Positions 12,068 through 22,378 of a stretch of DNA of 64,000 nucleotides are shown piece after piece (within the stretch, counting starts at the first letter, position 1; the number at the start of each line of letters is the position of its first letter). Made by a program: the position numbers and the translations under genes. The notes below the pieces were generated by a model. That model had not been told where the DNA came from and did no database searches. It saw only the letters and a list, made by a program, of their open reading frames with translations. The stretch is from Diatrype stigma (taxonomy: Eukaryota > Ascomycota > Sordariomycetes > Xylariales > Diatrypaceae): positions 248,001 to 312,000 of the forward strand of contig JAKJXP020000037.1 in assembly GCA_022225965.2 (NCBI GenBank). Reading direction: 5' to 3'.

Positions 12068-12270
12068 CTATTTAAAGGGGCAAAACTTTAATTGGGTTTG
12101 GCCTCTTGGATAAACGAATGGCTGTCGTCTATATGTACAGGGGAGTTGGTTTTGTATTGATAGACCTAAGGTGGGTACCTAGATAGTAGTAAGAGACTTA
12201 ATTAGACCCCAAACCTGTCTCATGTTCGCTTTCTCTGTCTTCCTCTGAGACGGGACCTCATGTTACATCC

Positions 12271-13788
12271 TCATATATGCTGCTCCTTCCAAGTGCCAAG
12301 CAAAGTGCTCCCTTCGTCGCTCCTCATAGCATGCCTTCTCCCAAAACGTCCCCTATCATGCCAAGATGCCCCATCGTCGCCATCATTCTCCTCGGTCCTC
12401 TCCCCATCTCCAAACACGGGATGAAACACGGTATCGTAACTCATCCACATTAGATTCATAACGACAGACATGAGCACCGAGAGCCACCCCGGATTCTTGC
12501 CACCACCGCCGATTCTATCCTGACCCTCACCCTCACCCTCGTCCTCGCTCTTGCCAATGCTCCACGACATCCCCAAAACCACCATCAGCACTGGCGCCCA
12601 CAGCGCCAGGAACAGCACGCGCCCGACCTCTTGCCGCCACGTCGTGCGCTTATACGGCCGCACCGCCTCCTCCAGGTACCGGCGGTAGTCGCCGGGCAGG
12701 CCGTGCTCGGCCGCTCCATCGCGGATCAGCTGCAGGTACCGCGTCGACGGCTGCGCGTAAGACGGGTCCGGGCGGCGGACGGGCAGGGCTAGCTTTGCGA
12801 GGCGGCGGCGGAGCCGGGATATGCAATTGTCGTCGTCGCCGTCCTCGTCCTCGTCATTGTAATAGTTATTGTCATCGTCGCCGCCGTCGTCGCCGGGAAT
12901 GCGCGGCGCGTACAGCGTGTGCGCGAGGAACGGGCGCGGCAGCTCCGGCACGGGCGACGGCTTCTCCGGAATGCGGAAGTCCGGCGGCAGTGGCACGCAC
13001 GGCGTCAGCACGTCGCGGTACGCGGACCCGCCCCCCTCGGTCCGGATGATGGTCGCGTAGTCCTCGCGCGTGACCTCGTAGACGACGCCGTAAAGGCCTT
13101 TGGTCCAGGTGGGGTTTTTGGGAGTAGCTGTAGCAGCAGCCGCACCGCCATCGCTACCATCCTTATAAAACATTTTAGTCCAAGGCGAAAGCGAAAGCGA
13201 ATTCGCGGGCGGCGGGTTGGTCGGATCTCCCGGAATGCCGGGCGGGAGTTTCGGAGGCAGCGGCAGCGGCTTCTTCGGCTTCGGGATTTCTAGCGGTGCG
13301 ATGTTCGCGAAGCTCGGCTCCTGGTACGGGATCCCTGCCAGGTCGAAGGTTAAAGTGAAGAGGGGCGCCCTGACGTTGGTCTGGCTCAGTGGCTTGATGC
13401 CGCGGGTGCCGAGGAAGGTCTCGGCCGAGAGGTTGGACCCGTAGGCCAGGTAAAGGACGGTGGTCGGCGTCGTCGATGTGTTGGTATCATCATGGCTGCC
13501 GATGGACGCTTGCGCGAGCCGCTGGGGCGAAATGGGAGGGATTGCTGGTGAGGAAGGCGGGTTGCTGTTGCTGCTAGTAGTATATGTCTGGGCAGTGGAC
13601 TGCCGGCGAGGGGCAATGGATGGGAGGGAGAGAAGGCCGTTGCACATGCGCCTGAATTGGCACTCGGTGCGGGCCTGGGCTTGAGCCCGCGCCCGTCCCT
13701 GCGCTGCTTCCCGTGCCTCCTGGTGGCAGCGGGAGCGGCCTTCTTCGATGGCGAGCTCGGCAGGGTTCATGATGTGATGCGCTGACAC
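12271..13788 (-). CDS. gamma-glutamylcyclotransferase-like membrane-anchored protein
   Basis: Single open frame of 505 codons. The N-terminal 110 residues are polar and low-complexity. A GGCT-like fold follows: the substrate-binding motif YLAYGSNL lies at residues 113-120, and the strand LYGVVYEVTREDY with the conserved acidic EGGGSAYRD lies at 232-259. GGCT enzymes release 5-oxoproline from gamma-glutamyl peptides, for example in glutathione turnover. The core is interrupted by Pro-rich (170-200) and Asp-rich (299-321) inserts. Unlike soluble GGCTs, it has two hydrophobic segments near residues 390-411 (LFLALWAPVLMVVLGMSW) and 434-455, suggesting membrane attachment. The start may instead be Met7. 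Activity is unproven because the fold is shared with non-cyclotransferase relatives. Confidence 0.75.
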   Translation of the reverse strand: MSAHHIMNPAELAIEEGRSRCHQEAREAAQGRARAQAQARTECQFRRMCNGLLSLPSIAPRRQSTAQTYTTSSNSNPPSSPAIPPISPQRLAQASIGSHDDTNTSTTPTTVLYLAYGSNLSAETFLGTRGIKPLSQTNVRAPLFTLTFDLAGIPYQEPSFANIAPLEIPKPKKPLPLPPKLPPGIPGDPTNPPPANSLSLSPWTKMFYKDGSDGGAAAATATPKNPTWTKGLYGVVYEVTREDYATIIRTEGGGSAYRDVLTPCVPLPPDFRIPEKPSPVPELPRPFLAHTLYAPRIPGDDGGDDDNNYYNDEDEDGDDDNCISRLRRRLAKLALPVRRPDPSYAQPSTRYLQLIRDGAAEHGLPGDYRRYLEEAVRPYKRTTWRQEVGRVLFLALWAPVLMVVLGMSWSIGKSEDEGEGEGQDRIGGGGKNPGWLSVLMSVVMNLMWMSYDTVFHPVFGDGERTEENDGDDGASWHDRGRFGRRHAMRSDEGSTLLGTWKEQHI

Positions 13789-14303
13789 CGACGCCGTTAC
13801 GATGATGACGTTAGGAGTAAGTTCTTATTGTCCGATTTGCTATTAAGGGTTATAGGGGACATAAACAATGCCAATCAACTCTATTCGTTTTGTCTGAAGT
13901 TATAAAATCAATCGCTTTGTCGATATATAATGAGTGCTTGCTTGTTTTTATCCTCCATGATAAGGAAACGAAATAGTATTGAACCTGTAACGAGCTCGAA
14001 GAACTCCGGAATCCCGTGAATCCCGGTCCTTGGCCACGACGGTACGAAGTACGTATGACGATGATTATAAATCAGGCAAGGCCTCAACATCAATATGGAT
14101 ACATTGTAATACATTGTGGTGTGGTTTATTGCATAAGCGGCAGTAACTACGCTGTCTATGTCTATATCGCCTAGTTCAGGGGTTAGCTCTTCCAGGATGT
14201 GCCTTGGCGGGTTTACTTGGCGGGTATGAAGAAACCGTCAAAAACGCTGCCCCCTTTACAGGAACGTTCGTAGTTATAATCCAATTTCAGAACAAAACAT
14301 ATC
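13789..14303. other. intergenic between GGCT-like gene and 5S rRNA
   Basis: No gene supported. A box-B-like GGTTCAATAC on the minus strand near 13985 was tested as a tRNA, but neither the T-arm nor the acceptor pairs. Confidence 0.5.
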
Positions 14304-14422
14304 ACATACGACCATAGGATCTGGAGAACTCGGGATCCCGTCCGCTCTCCCCTAGATAAACCAGATACCGCTGGATTAGTAGTTGGGTCGGTGACGACCA
14401 GCGAATCCCCGGTGTTGTATGT
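14304..14422 (+). rRNA. 5S ribosomal RNA
   Basis: A 119-nt match to the filamentous-ascomycete 5S rRNA pattern. It starts ACATACGACCATAGG, contains GATCCCGTCCGCTCT, then the internal pol III promoter region TTAGTAGTTGGGTCGGTGAC, then CCAGCGAATCCCC, and ends GGTGTTGTATGTT. The two ends pair (ACATACGAC with GTTGTATGT) as helix I. A solitary 5S gene outside the rDNA is usual in Pezizomycotina. It is transcribed by RNA polymerase III via TFIIIA bound to the internal control region, and is followed at once by T runs. The high similarity and intact helix suggest a functional copy. Confidence 0.93.
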
Positions 14423-14434
14423 TTTTTCTTTTTT
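14422..14434 (+). terminator. pol III T-run terminator of 5S rRNA
   Basis: Six T, one C, six T directly after the 3' end of the 5S gene, the standard RNA polymerase III stop signal. Confidence 0.85.
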
Positions 14435-15830
14435 GCCGTCTTGGACAACCCTCTTCAGGAGTACCAAGACACTAAGCTCATGCTATAGTTGAGGAACTAG
14501 TAAGTAGGCCCCCTGAACTCCAGCAAAGTCCAGCCTGGGTTGCGTATACCTATCCCTTCCATCGGGTAATCCCTCCGCCTGGTGGTCCTATCGCTTGGAA
14601 TGTTTACGAAGCGCCTGGGCGGCTCCATCAAGCAAGCGGCCTTCTTGGAGTGTCTGCGATTCCGTGATAATTCGTTCTCTTCTATACATGGTCAGATCCA
14701 AATAGGCGTTAGCAAGAGGTGACCTTGCTTTTTGACCCTGTATATTGACCATGGCTGGGATAGACCCACGACTCCCATCGTTGATTGGGATCCGACCAAA
14801 TGTCCTCAAAGCAACAAATTCAAGTTTGCCTGCATAACGTGTGTTGGCAGTAGTCCCCGTGACAGCCATAGACCTCAAGAAAGCTGATCTAGATAGATCA
14901 TTCGAGATTGGAAGCCATGAAGACCTGAAGACCTGATATTCTCGCGCGTTTACCGGAGATAGCTGCTACGGGGAGGTCAAGAAACATGCCAACCAACCGA
15001 AGCATGCAGAGAATAACCCTGGGACCCCACCGGCACGGTTTGTTGAGACGAATATCTGCATCGGAATTTGCCGTCAACAGCTCGTCCCGGCAACATTATA
15101 GTACAGTTCTACGGGGGTTCGACGACTATAGTGATGGAGAACTGGCAAAGTCCCGACATATCCCCGGGAGCAGATGCACCCTCAATGCAAACACCATATC
15201 TCTTCTCACATCTGCATAGGCAAAGCCGGCGTCGCTACGCCGACCCCTCAGGTCAGGCCGGTTACTATTGTTATGAACGTGATCGCATTATAGAGAATTC
15301 ATGCTAATGTCTAAGTTGTCCCATAGAAATAGTTTCTTATTTCATGATAGCATTTAAGTAATTTTCGATTGAAGTAATTAGTCGCCCAGAAGCTAATACA
15401 CTGCCCGTATACATGCTTATTTCCCCGTTTAAGGGGAACAGCTGAATAGATGAATATGAGTTGAAAAGATGTTGGAAGAAAGGGGCAGCACGGATTACAA
15501 ATCAAGCCGCTATGAACTACATTAGTTTTGATGAACGCCCTTGCCCAAGCAGCTTCCCTTGAACCAACAAGTATGAGATCCCCACTCGGGCGTTTCAGTA
15601 GTAGAGCCGGGTAACCCGAGTGGTAACCCGTCTTTACCCCGGAGCTTGGAGAAGTACTGGGGCATACTGCAGATAGGTAGGTGCAGATAGGTAGGCAGTG
15701 AGTGACAGGGTATAAAGCCCCCCCGCCCGGCCTTCCCGCCAGTGTGCTGGGCTTCCCCTATGTGCCAACCTATAACGTCCATCAACTGTCGACGTTTCAA
15801 CGACCTGGCTAGCTAGACAATTGGAAAAAC
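14435..15830. other. intergenic upstream of SDR gene
   Basis: About 1.4 kb without a supportable gene. Short open frames here show no recognisable family. GATAGGTAG/GCAGATAGGTAG direct repeats occur at 15670-15695 and a C-rich patch at about 15718-15727, shortly before the SDR start. Confidence 0.45.
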
Positions 15831-16852
15831 ATGGATGCATCGCAGCTGACCAACTGGCCCGCCATCCAAAAGTTCGTGGCGACCTATCATACGGATACGT
15901 ACGACCTCATATCGCCAGCCCATGTCGATCTCAGCGGCAAGTCCGTGCTCGTCACCGGCGCCTCTAAGGGTATTGGGAGGCAGATCGCCCTGAGGTTTGC
16001 CCGAGCCGGCTGCTCGCAGATCGCCGTTGCCGCCCGCAGCGGCAGCAGCCTGGCAGAGGTCGAGAAAGCTATCGTAGCGGCGGCAGCGGAAGCCGGGCGT
16101 CCGAAGCCCCAAATCCTCGCCGCGCAGGCCGACCTTACCGTCGAGGCCGACGTGGCCTCGATCGCGTCGCGCATCAATGCTGAGTTCGGCGGCAAGCTCG
16201 ATGTACTGGTTAACAACGCTGGACGGGCCGACACCTTCCAGCCGATCACGGCTTCTGAGCCGGATGACTTCTGGTCCGCTTGGGAGACCAACAGTAAAGC
16301 ACCTCCATAGTTCATGATTTACTGCCTATACTTTGAGGACTTTCCCTTCCAACTTTACTGGAGTCGCTCTATTAAGCATCTTGGTAAAGAGGTGGGCTAA
16401 TTCACAGTACTACAGTGAAGAGCACGTATCTCGTCACGCGTGCGCTGATCCCAGCGCTCCTCAAATCACCAACGCGCGCCCTCATAAACGTTTCCAGCGC
16501 CGGCGCAAATATGTTGACGAGCGGGGCCTATGGATACCAGACTACTAAGTTTGCCCTTTGCCGCTTCAACGAGTTTATGGCTAGGGAGTACCAGAGTGAG
16601 GGACTGATCGCGATTGCCGTACACCCGGGCGATGTCTTGACGGACATGACGTTGGGGGTCCCCGAGCAGTATAAGAACCTTTTCGTTGATAAGCCGGAAC
16701 TAGCTGGTGATGCCCTAGTGTGGCTCTCGAAGGAGAGGAGGGAGTGGTTGAACGGTCGCTTCGTCAGCGTGAACTGGGATGCGGGACAATTGGAAGCGAA
16801 ACGAGACGAGATCGTCGAGCGGGACCTGCTGAAGTTCCGATTGACTCTCTAG
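15831..16852 (+). CDS. short-chain dehydrogenase/reductase (classical SDR)
   Basis: Two exons, 15831..16293 and 16416..16852, encode 299 residues. The 122-nt intron (GTAAAG..ACTACAG) is phase 1, and splicing creates the Met codon in WETNMKSTYLVTRAL. Without splicing the frame stops a few codons into the intron. Classical SDR marks are visible: cofactor loop TGASKGIG (residues 42-49), structural NNAG, active-site Ser in INVSSAG (181/182) and catalytic YQTTK (Tyr195, Lys199), then the PG motif HPGDVLTD. It should be a cytosolic NAD(P)(H)-dependent oxidoreductase. The 36-residue lead before the Rossmann fold is a little long but plausible. Substrate unknown; no pathway partner lies next to it. 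Confidence 0.92.
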
Positions 16853-17110
16853 AGTCTGGGAGTGAAACTGTAGCTATTATTTTGGGCTTTTATTATTGCT
16901 CGATCCTATGTAATGGCCCCCCTATTTTTAGCTCTCCCCGCTTAATTCCCCATAGTATTCTTAGAACATCTACCTGCCTCGCGATATATACCTACTACGT
17001 AAAGGATCCAGAGTCTTGCTAATAGGCATGCGCCGTGCTTTTAGTCTTACTAAGCTATAGACTGCTATGATGGATTGCAACGCCATAGGTTTTGGCCTGA
17101 AAGCTAGTGT

Positions 17111-18822
17111 TTACGAGAGAATCGTAAACACCTGCGAATCTTCTTCGGTGCAGGGTCCCGAAGTAAGTCGTTCCTCGCCAGGGAATACGCAAGTAGCATT
17201 TCCCTCATTGCTGGGTGCTAGCGTGAGGGCAGTTCCGCTGATATATGGGAACAGTTGGCCGTTGTTCGTCTCGCCGCCTCGAAAATGTCAATACATCATA
17301 TATACCTAAGATATGTGTACATTTCCGAGTGCAAACTTACTTCCATCCGCACGGCCACCACAAGAGAAAATCGTGACAGTATCGCCTGCCTTGCGTCTTC
17401 CGTCGAAGCTTATGCAGCCGTTCATCTATATCCACCGCCAATGTTAGCACCCTGAGATCCCAGATGACTGCTACAAATCACTGCCTTCCTTGCTTGATCA
17501 GAGAACTCACCAGACTACTAACAAGCAATGCCGAGTTCGGCGCATTGTTGTGCTTCCCGGTCGTGATGACGTCAAACTTCTCGTTCGGTGTTCCGCCGCA
17601 CCGAACCAGAGATATCGGGATCAAGTTCTGCCGGAAGTCCCCGGCCGTGGGGTCGATGAATAGACACCGGCCGTCGGAGGCCTGAATGCCGACCGCAGTG
17701 AACGCACGAGCCGCCGTGTCATCGCGCTCGTGCGACTCGGCCGCCGCGGTGGGCTGCAGTATGCCGCCGGCTCCGGATACCGGAACGGGATTTGTGGGGT
17801 TCGGCATGTCGGTGGCAGCTAGTGTAGTTTTTACTATGCCCGCTGTTGTTGAGCTCCCGGTTGCGGAAACGGTGGCACCCGATGAAGTTAACGAAGCCTG
17901 GCTAGTAACTGGGGTAGATACGACCGAGAAAGCGCTCGAGGGCTGAGATGATGATGTAGCAGATGGATCCGGCGTTGACAAACCACTGCCATCAGTCCCA
18001 CCCGTTCTGGGGTCATCGTCAGAAATAGGCACCCCACTGAACAAAAACAACTGATCGAGGCTTCCGGAGGCGCAAGGTTCGATTCCCATCACACTATTTG
18101 TGACTGTAAAACACGAGTTCAGATCATTCCGAGGAGTGAACGAACCCGGGCCGGCCCCACCCATATAGGGGAACAGCTGAGAATCAGAGACATCGCCACC
18201 TTGGTTGAACTTTGTTAGTGCGCAACCATATATAATAGTCGTCGGCCAGGAGAAGCATCTTACTCCCATCCGCGCGACCGCCGCACGAAAACAGGAACAC
18301 CTGACTACCCGTAGGACGTCGAGGATCGAAGTTGAAACAAGCGCCAGTCTACCGCTAGGACATTGGCATCAAACTTGACCCATGGGTATAACGGATTAAT
18401 GGAGACTGACCAAGGTGCTCACTACCAGCATGGAGTCTTCGATATCGTTGTGCGTGCCGTTGACGATGACGTCCCAGCCTTGCCCATCCGTTGAGTCTGA
18501 GTCACAGTCAGTGACCTGGATGGGCGTGAGATTCGCGCGGAAGTCTCCCGAGAGTTTGTCGACGAATAGGCATTTTCCATCAAACGTCTGCGAGTATTAG
18601 TGTTGACCTGTGGTGGCTATGGCTAGAGCCAATTACCTTGATCTGAGTACCGGCGAAGGCCCTTACAGCCGTCTCATCCCGCGGATGAGCTTCCGCAGCA
18701 GCAGCCTCGTTTAGTTGTGCTACTGCACGATGCGAGGGAGCATAGGCTTTTGTAAGAGCCGGGCCCGCGACAACGCCTGTTGCTAGAGATGCAGCGAGAA
18801 CATGATAGCACAGCTGAAACAT
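17111..18822 (-). CDS. secreted protein with two tandem beta-trefoil (ricin-B-like) halves
   Basis: Six exons on the minus strand: 18822..18637, 18587..18411, 18348..18264, 18199..17511, 17425..17341 and 17277..17111, giving 462 residues. The signal peptide begins MFQLCYHVLAASLATGVVAG. Two homologous halves follow. Each has an RDE/RDDTA(V/A)RAF lead, a DG(K/R)CLF(V/I)D...GDFR.NL.P block, a Cys-Phe/Ser-Phe segment, the invariant FSCGGRADG and a QLFPY motif with a later Q(L/V)F, as in ricin-type trefoil repeats. A Ser/Thr-rich linker of about 90 residues joins them. The paired 85-nt exons (3 and 5) have the same length and phase, which confirms the gene model and shows internal duplication. A carbohydrate-binding extracellular protein is likely; ligand unknown. 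Confidence 0.85.
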
Positions 18823-19482
18823 CGTGGCCGCTTATACACTTGAATTCAAAGAGTGAACAGAAAGAAATGTTAGTCGCCGTCCTGCGGAGACCTATTAAGC
18901 GCAAGGAAGGCGAAAAGAACGACGATGGTGTGAGCCTCCTTGAAAGATGCAGAGAACTCAAGGGCGTGGCTATTGCAATCGCCTTACATCTTATAGCCCG
19001 TTCGATGCGACCCTCCATGCAATTACTCCTATTTTCGAGGAAATTGCAAGGCCACAAGAAGGCTCCCCTGAGCGGTTGAAGAAAGCCACTTCGCAGACTG
19101 TTAACCCACGAGAAGCCTCCCAATCCAATGAAAAAAGCCAGGGTTTTTGCTAAAGTTTCAATATGCATTGATACAGCGCAGCGCTTGCGATCCATGCTTG
19201 ACTCGTTCCATTGTCGGGAGATTTGGCAGGCTGACATTTTATTTTCATAGTTGGGGGTGACTGATGAAACAATCCCTGCGTGAGGCGCTACGGTGCAGTT
19301 GGTGCACCAATGATGGGCGAGCCCAGCATTCTACGGCGCTTATTCTAGCTAGGAACCAGGGGGGTGGCATCTGCCATACTCTGCTAGGCATGAACTAATA
19401 GAACACTGCTCATATTATGATAGCCTGGTTCTGACTTTAGTTCAAGTAAGCATTGTAAAATTTCGGCTACGAACAAGCCAAT
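18823..19482. other. intergenic
   Basis: 660 bp containing the presumed promoter of the trefoil gene. No gene or repeat that I can support. Confidence 0.5.
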
Positions 19483-20550
19483 CTAGAGGCCAAGTCCCCT
19501 AAGCCTTCTCAACTCTTCATCTGCTGCGCCGGGGTTCTCAGAGGGGTCAACGACGTCACGTTCGTGTATAAACCGCGGTAAGGACCTAGGCGCTGGCCTC
19601 TCCCATATGTCTCGATAGATCTTGTTCGTGACAATGGCGAACTCTGGATCAATTTTCACTTTGTTCTCAGGGGTAGCTGATATAGGAAAGGGGCAAGAAG
19701 GGGGTGAATCTCGATCCTCAGACTGGGAATCCGTCGCAGGCCAGAGAAGATAGTCCAGCAGCTCGTTTTGTTGTACATCAGTTAACTGATATACCATATA
19801 CGTGCGCTTGGGTCGCGAGGATTGAAAGTAAACGTTCGGCTCCTCGTCTCCATTCCCTCTGTCTTCAACACTGCGATCAAAAAGCATTACACCTCCTAAG
19901 ATCCTATCTTCCGCCCAGTAGCCAACCATGTCAGCTATACCATTTGGGTACTGTTCCGGACTAGTGAATCCTGGATGAGTGAATAAGGTTGCCCATGGGA
20001 TAGTTGACCATGGTGATGAACGCTGCCAACGAGTCATGCTTTCACTACCCATATTATCATCGGCAGAATGATGTTGGTCATGAAGGCATGTGCCTTGGTT
20101 GTGTAAGTGAACAGCAATACCATGCAGGGTTATTGCGACTAATTCTAGGAGACGAAGCCGAAACTCTCGTGAGAGAGGCTGACAAGATTGGTAAGATTGT
20201 AACAACTGCATACGAATGGTATATTAGTAGATTTTCCAATGCAATATTGTTCAAAGCAAGCCTACCTGTGCTTCGAAGGACAGTGACCCTGTATCCATCT
20301 CATCTCTCATGGATTTGGCTGTTTCTAGTGCGCCGGGACAAAGCTCAACATGAGAGTTGATAGGATGCTGTTGGTGAAGTCGATGCTCATATCGATCCCA
20401 GGCGACCTCGCAGAGCGGTACTCCGTCGATGATCTGAGCATATGTCTCCACGGCAATATCGGTGGACAGAACCCGGTGCACGGCATTGCTGAAGGCATTG
20501 CGATGTTCGTGATCGAGGTTTTCTATTGAGAGAGTGGTAAACGTAGCCAT
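19483..20550 (-). CDS. hypothetical fungal protein, two exons
   Basis: Exons 20550..20266 and 20205..19483 (60-nt intron, GTAGGC..TATGCAG, phase 0) join into 335 residues beginning MATFTTLSIENLDHEHR. I do not recognise the family. The first third is helical and acidic, with one Cys-Pro (VELCPGALE). A Trp-rich stretch follows (TRWQRSSPWSTIPW), then GYWAEDRILGGVMLFDR and, near the end, the charged RDIWERPAPRSLPRF. No signal peptide or membrane segment is seen. Good splice sites, frame continuity and coding-like composition argue that it is a real, probably cytosolic or nuclear protein. Position next to the trefoil gene says nothing clear about its role. Confidence 0.65.
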
Positions 20551-21019
20551 ATCGGTGTACAGTATAAAGTAATGAAAGGATGGTCACGTACGAACATGCG
20601 CTGAACGTGGTGGTATGTTGAAGGGAGGTTACGAGGTGTAAAAGACATAATGACATGCTGCAGGTGGAGACGATCAATGTGGAATCATTGGAGCCAGGCG
20701 GCAGTCATGGTCAAGTGCACCAATGATATTTTGGATTAGAGGGCTAGTCTAGGTACATCCCAGCTTGGCGGCTGGCCTGCTAGGGTCGGGTCGGGGCTAA
20801 CTATTAATAGGGGCCGGGCTGCTATGTTTGCGTTAAAGGATATAACATTGTTTCAACTTTCAATATTTACCTACTTACCTAGGTTAGGTACATATAATTA
20901 TTACTTGTTACCGGGACGGAATAGGCGCTGTAATGCACTGAAGAATGCAGATCGCAGCAGCTAATGCTGACCTCGGTGAGTCGATGTGCAAGGTAAGCGC
21001 CCAAGCCGTCCTTTGCCAG
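20551..21019. other. intergenic left of TIR element
   Basis: No gene supported. The 8-bp target duplication TTTGCCAG at 21012-21019 belongs to the adjoining element. Confidence 0.5.
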
Positions 21020-21620
21020 GAGTACTCCTATTCACACCTTAGTTTTCACACCTTAGTTTCCAAATGCCAAGTGGCACCGCTCCGTTCAAATGCGCTGCCA
21101 TCCTCTTGCACTTATTGCTTCCTTATAAATAATTTCATAACAATACAATTCCTAATTAATTCCTTATTTATATTATAAACTTTATGTATAAATTTAATAA
21201 TTTCCGAAGTCCGATTATTTTTTCGATTTCTTTTAACGAAATAACGTATAAGTAAAATATAAAAATATAAAACCGTTAAATATTAATTTCGAAATAATCG
21301 CAAATTGCCTCTTAAAGCTTTATACGTAATTCATTATAACTTAATAAATATTACCTAAACGCTAACGCGCCACTTATTATAACTATAGGGCCTTTTAAAT
21401 ATATTAATACTTATAGGTATAAACGTTATATCGTTATTATGAAATCGAGTATTGCAATTATTATTATTCCAAGGGGGTAAATTGGAAAGAACTTAGCTTA
21501 TAAGCGCAGGTGGCTGGCAAAGATTCGCGATAGGGGCGGACCGTCAGAAAATTTATCGGGCCGAATACAGGTGGTTCAGAAAACTAAGGTGTAGAAATTA
21601 AGGTGTGAATAGGAGTACTC
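21020..21620. mobile_element. non-autonomous TIR DNA transposon, RIP-affected, perfect 8-bp TSD
   Basis: 601 bp bounded by inverted repeats of about 40 bp starting GAGTACTCCTATTCACACC on both sides. The two arms differ only by transitions further in (CCTTAGTTTTCACACC versus CCTTAATTTCTACACC). The flanks are identical 8-bp direct repeats, TTTGCCAG, at 21012-21019 and 21621-21628. The interior is strongly AT-rich with many TpA and little CpA, as after RIP, and has no open frame. 8-bp duplications suggest hAT, although the terminal GAG is unlike the commoner CAG start. Termini and duplications are directly seen. Confidence 0.85.
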
Positions 21621-21628
21621 TTTGCCAG

Positions 21629-22378
21629 CGCCTAGGTGTCACTATTGGTTTAGAACACCTGATGATGAAATCGTAACCATCTAGCCGGGTCGACATGGTA
21701 GAGGTCACCAGTATAGTGACTAGGATATAGCATCAGTTATGATCTTGGCCATTGTTTTGACAAGCTCTGTAATTTACCATACGCCACAACAGCCATTGGG
21801 GAGCATGGTCTCAAACAGGTGCCAACATGGGTGCTTCGAGGGGTTATCCACCTCAAGCTCTATTATAAATTATCAGGATGATTCCCTCCAGATGAGCTCT
21901 AGTTCTCCAGAAACTATTGTCTGTTGCCTATTGCTTCAACGTGTGTTGACGACACTGAATAGGGTATCAGATACATCCGAGATCGTGATAGAGGAGGATG
22001 CTAATAATAAGGACGATGACGTTCTGAACGAGGAGATCATCTCGCAAGTTAATCTCGTCAATATCGGTGTGGTTCGTAATTATTATAAGCCAAGCCAAGT
22101 TACCAATAGCCAACTCAGTCACCCATATTGCACGTGCAATAATATTCCTAATGGCAGTACAGCTTATTAGCAACTTCACATTATTCCGAGAAGAGCATCC
22201 TTTGCCATACGATGCCGCCTGCAACTCCGCAATGGAAAAGTCAGAAGACCCCGTGCAGAAGTGGGGTGTTGTAGGGGGTATTTAAAATGCCAAAACTTAT
22301 ATACGCGGACCATCAAGAGGCGAGATGACTTGACATCCCTGCAGCAGGTGACCACCAAGTACAACATCGCACTTTTCT
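21629..22378. other. intergenic, unassigned open frames
   Basis: Overlapping short frames (for example a 143-codon plus-strand one at 21739-22170 starting MILAIVLTSS) occur, but none shows a family motif, an N-terminal signal or splice support. I leave the stretch unannotated. Confidence 0.4.

Noticed and set aside
13960..14045. Minus-strand TGGCCAAGGA and GGTTCAATAC as A and B boxes of a tRNA
   Set aside because: T-stem bases do not pair and no 7-bp acceptor stem exists.
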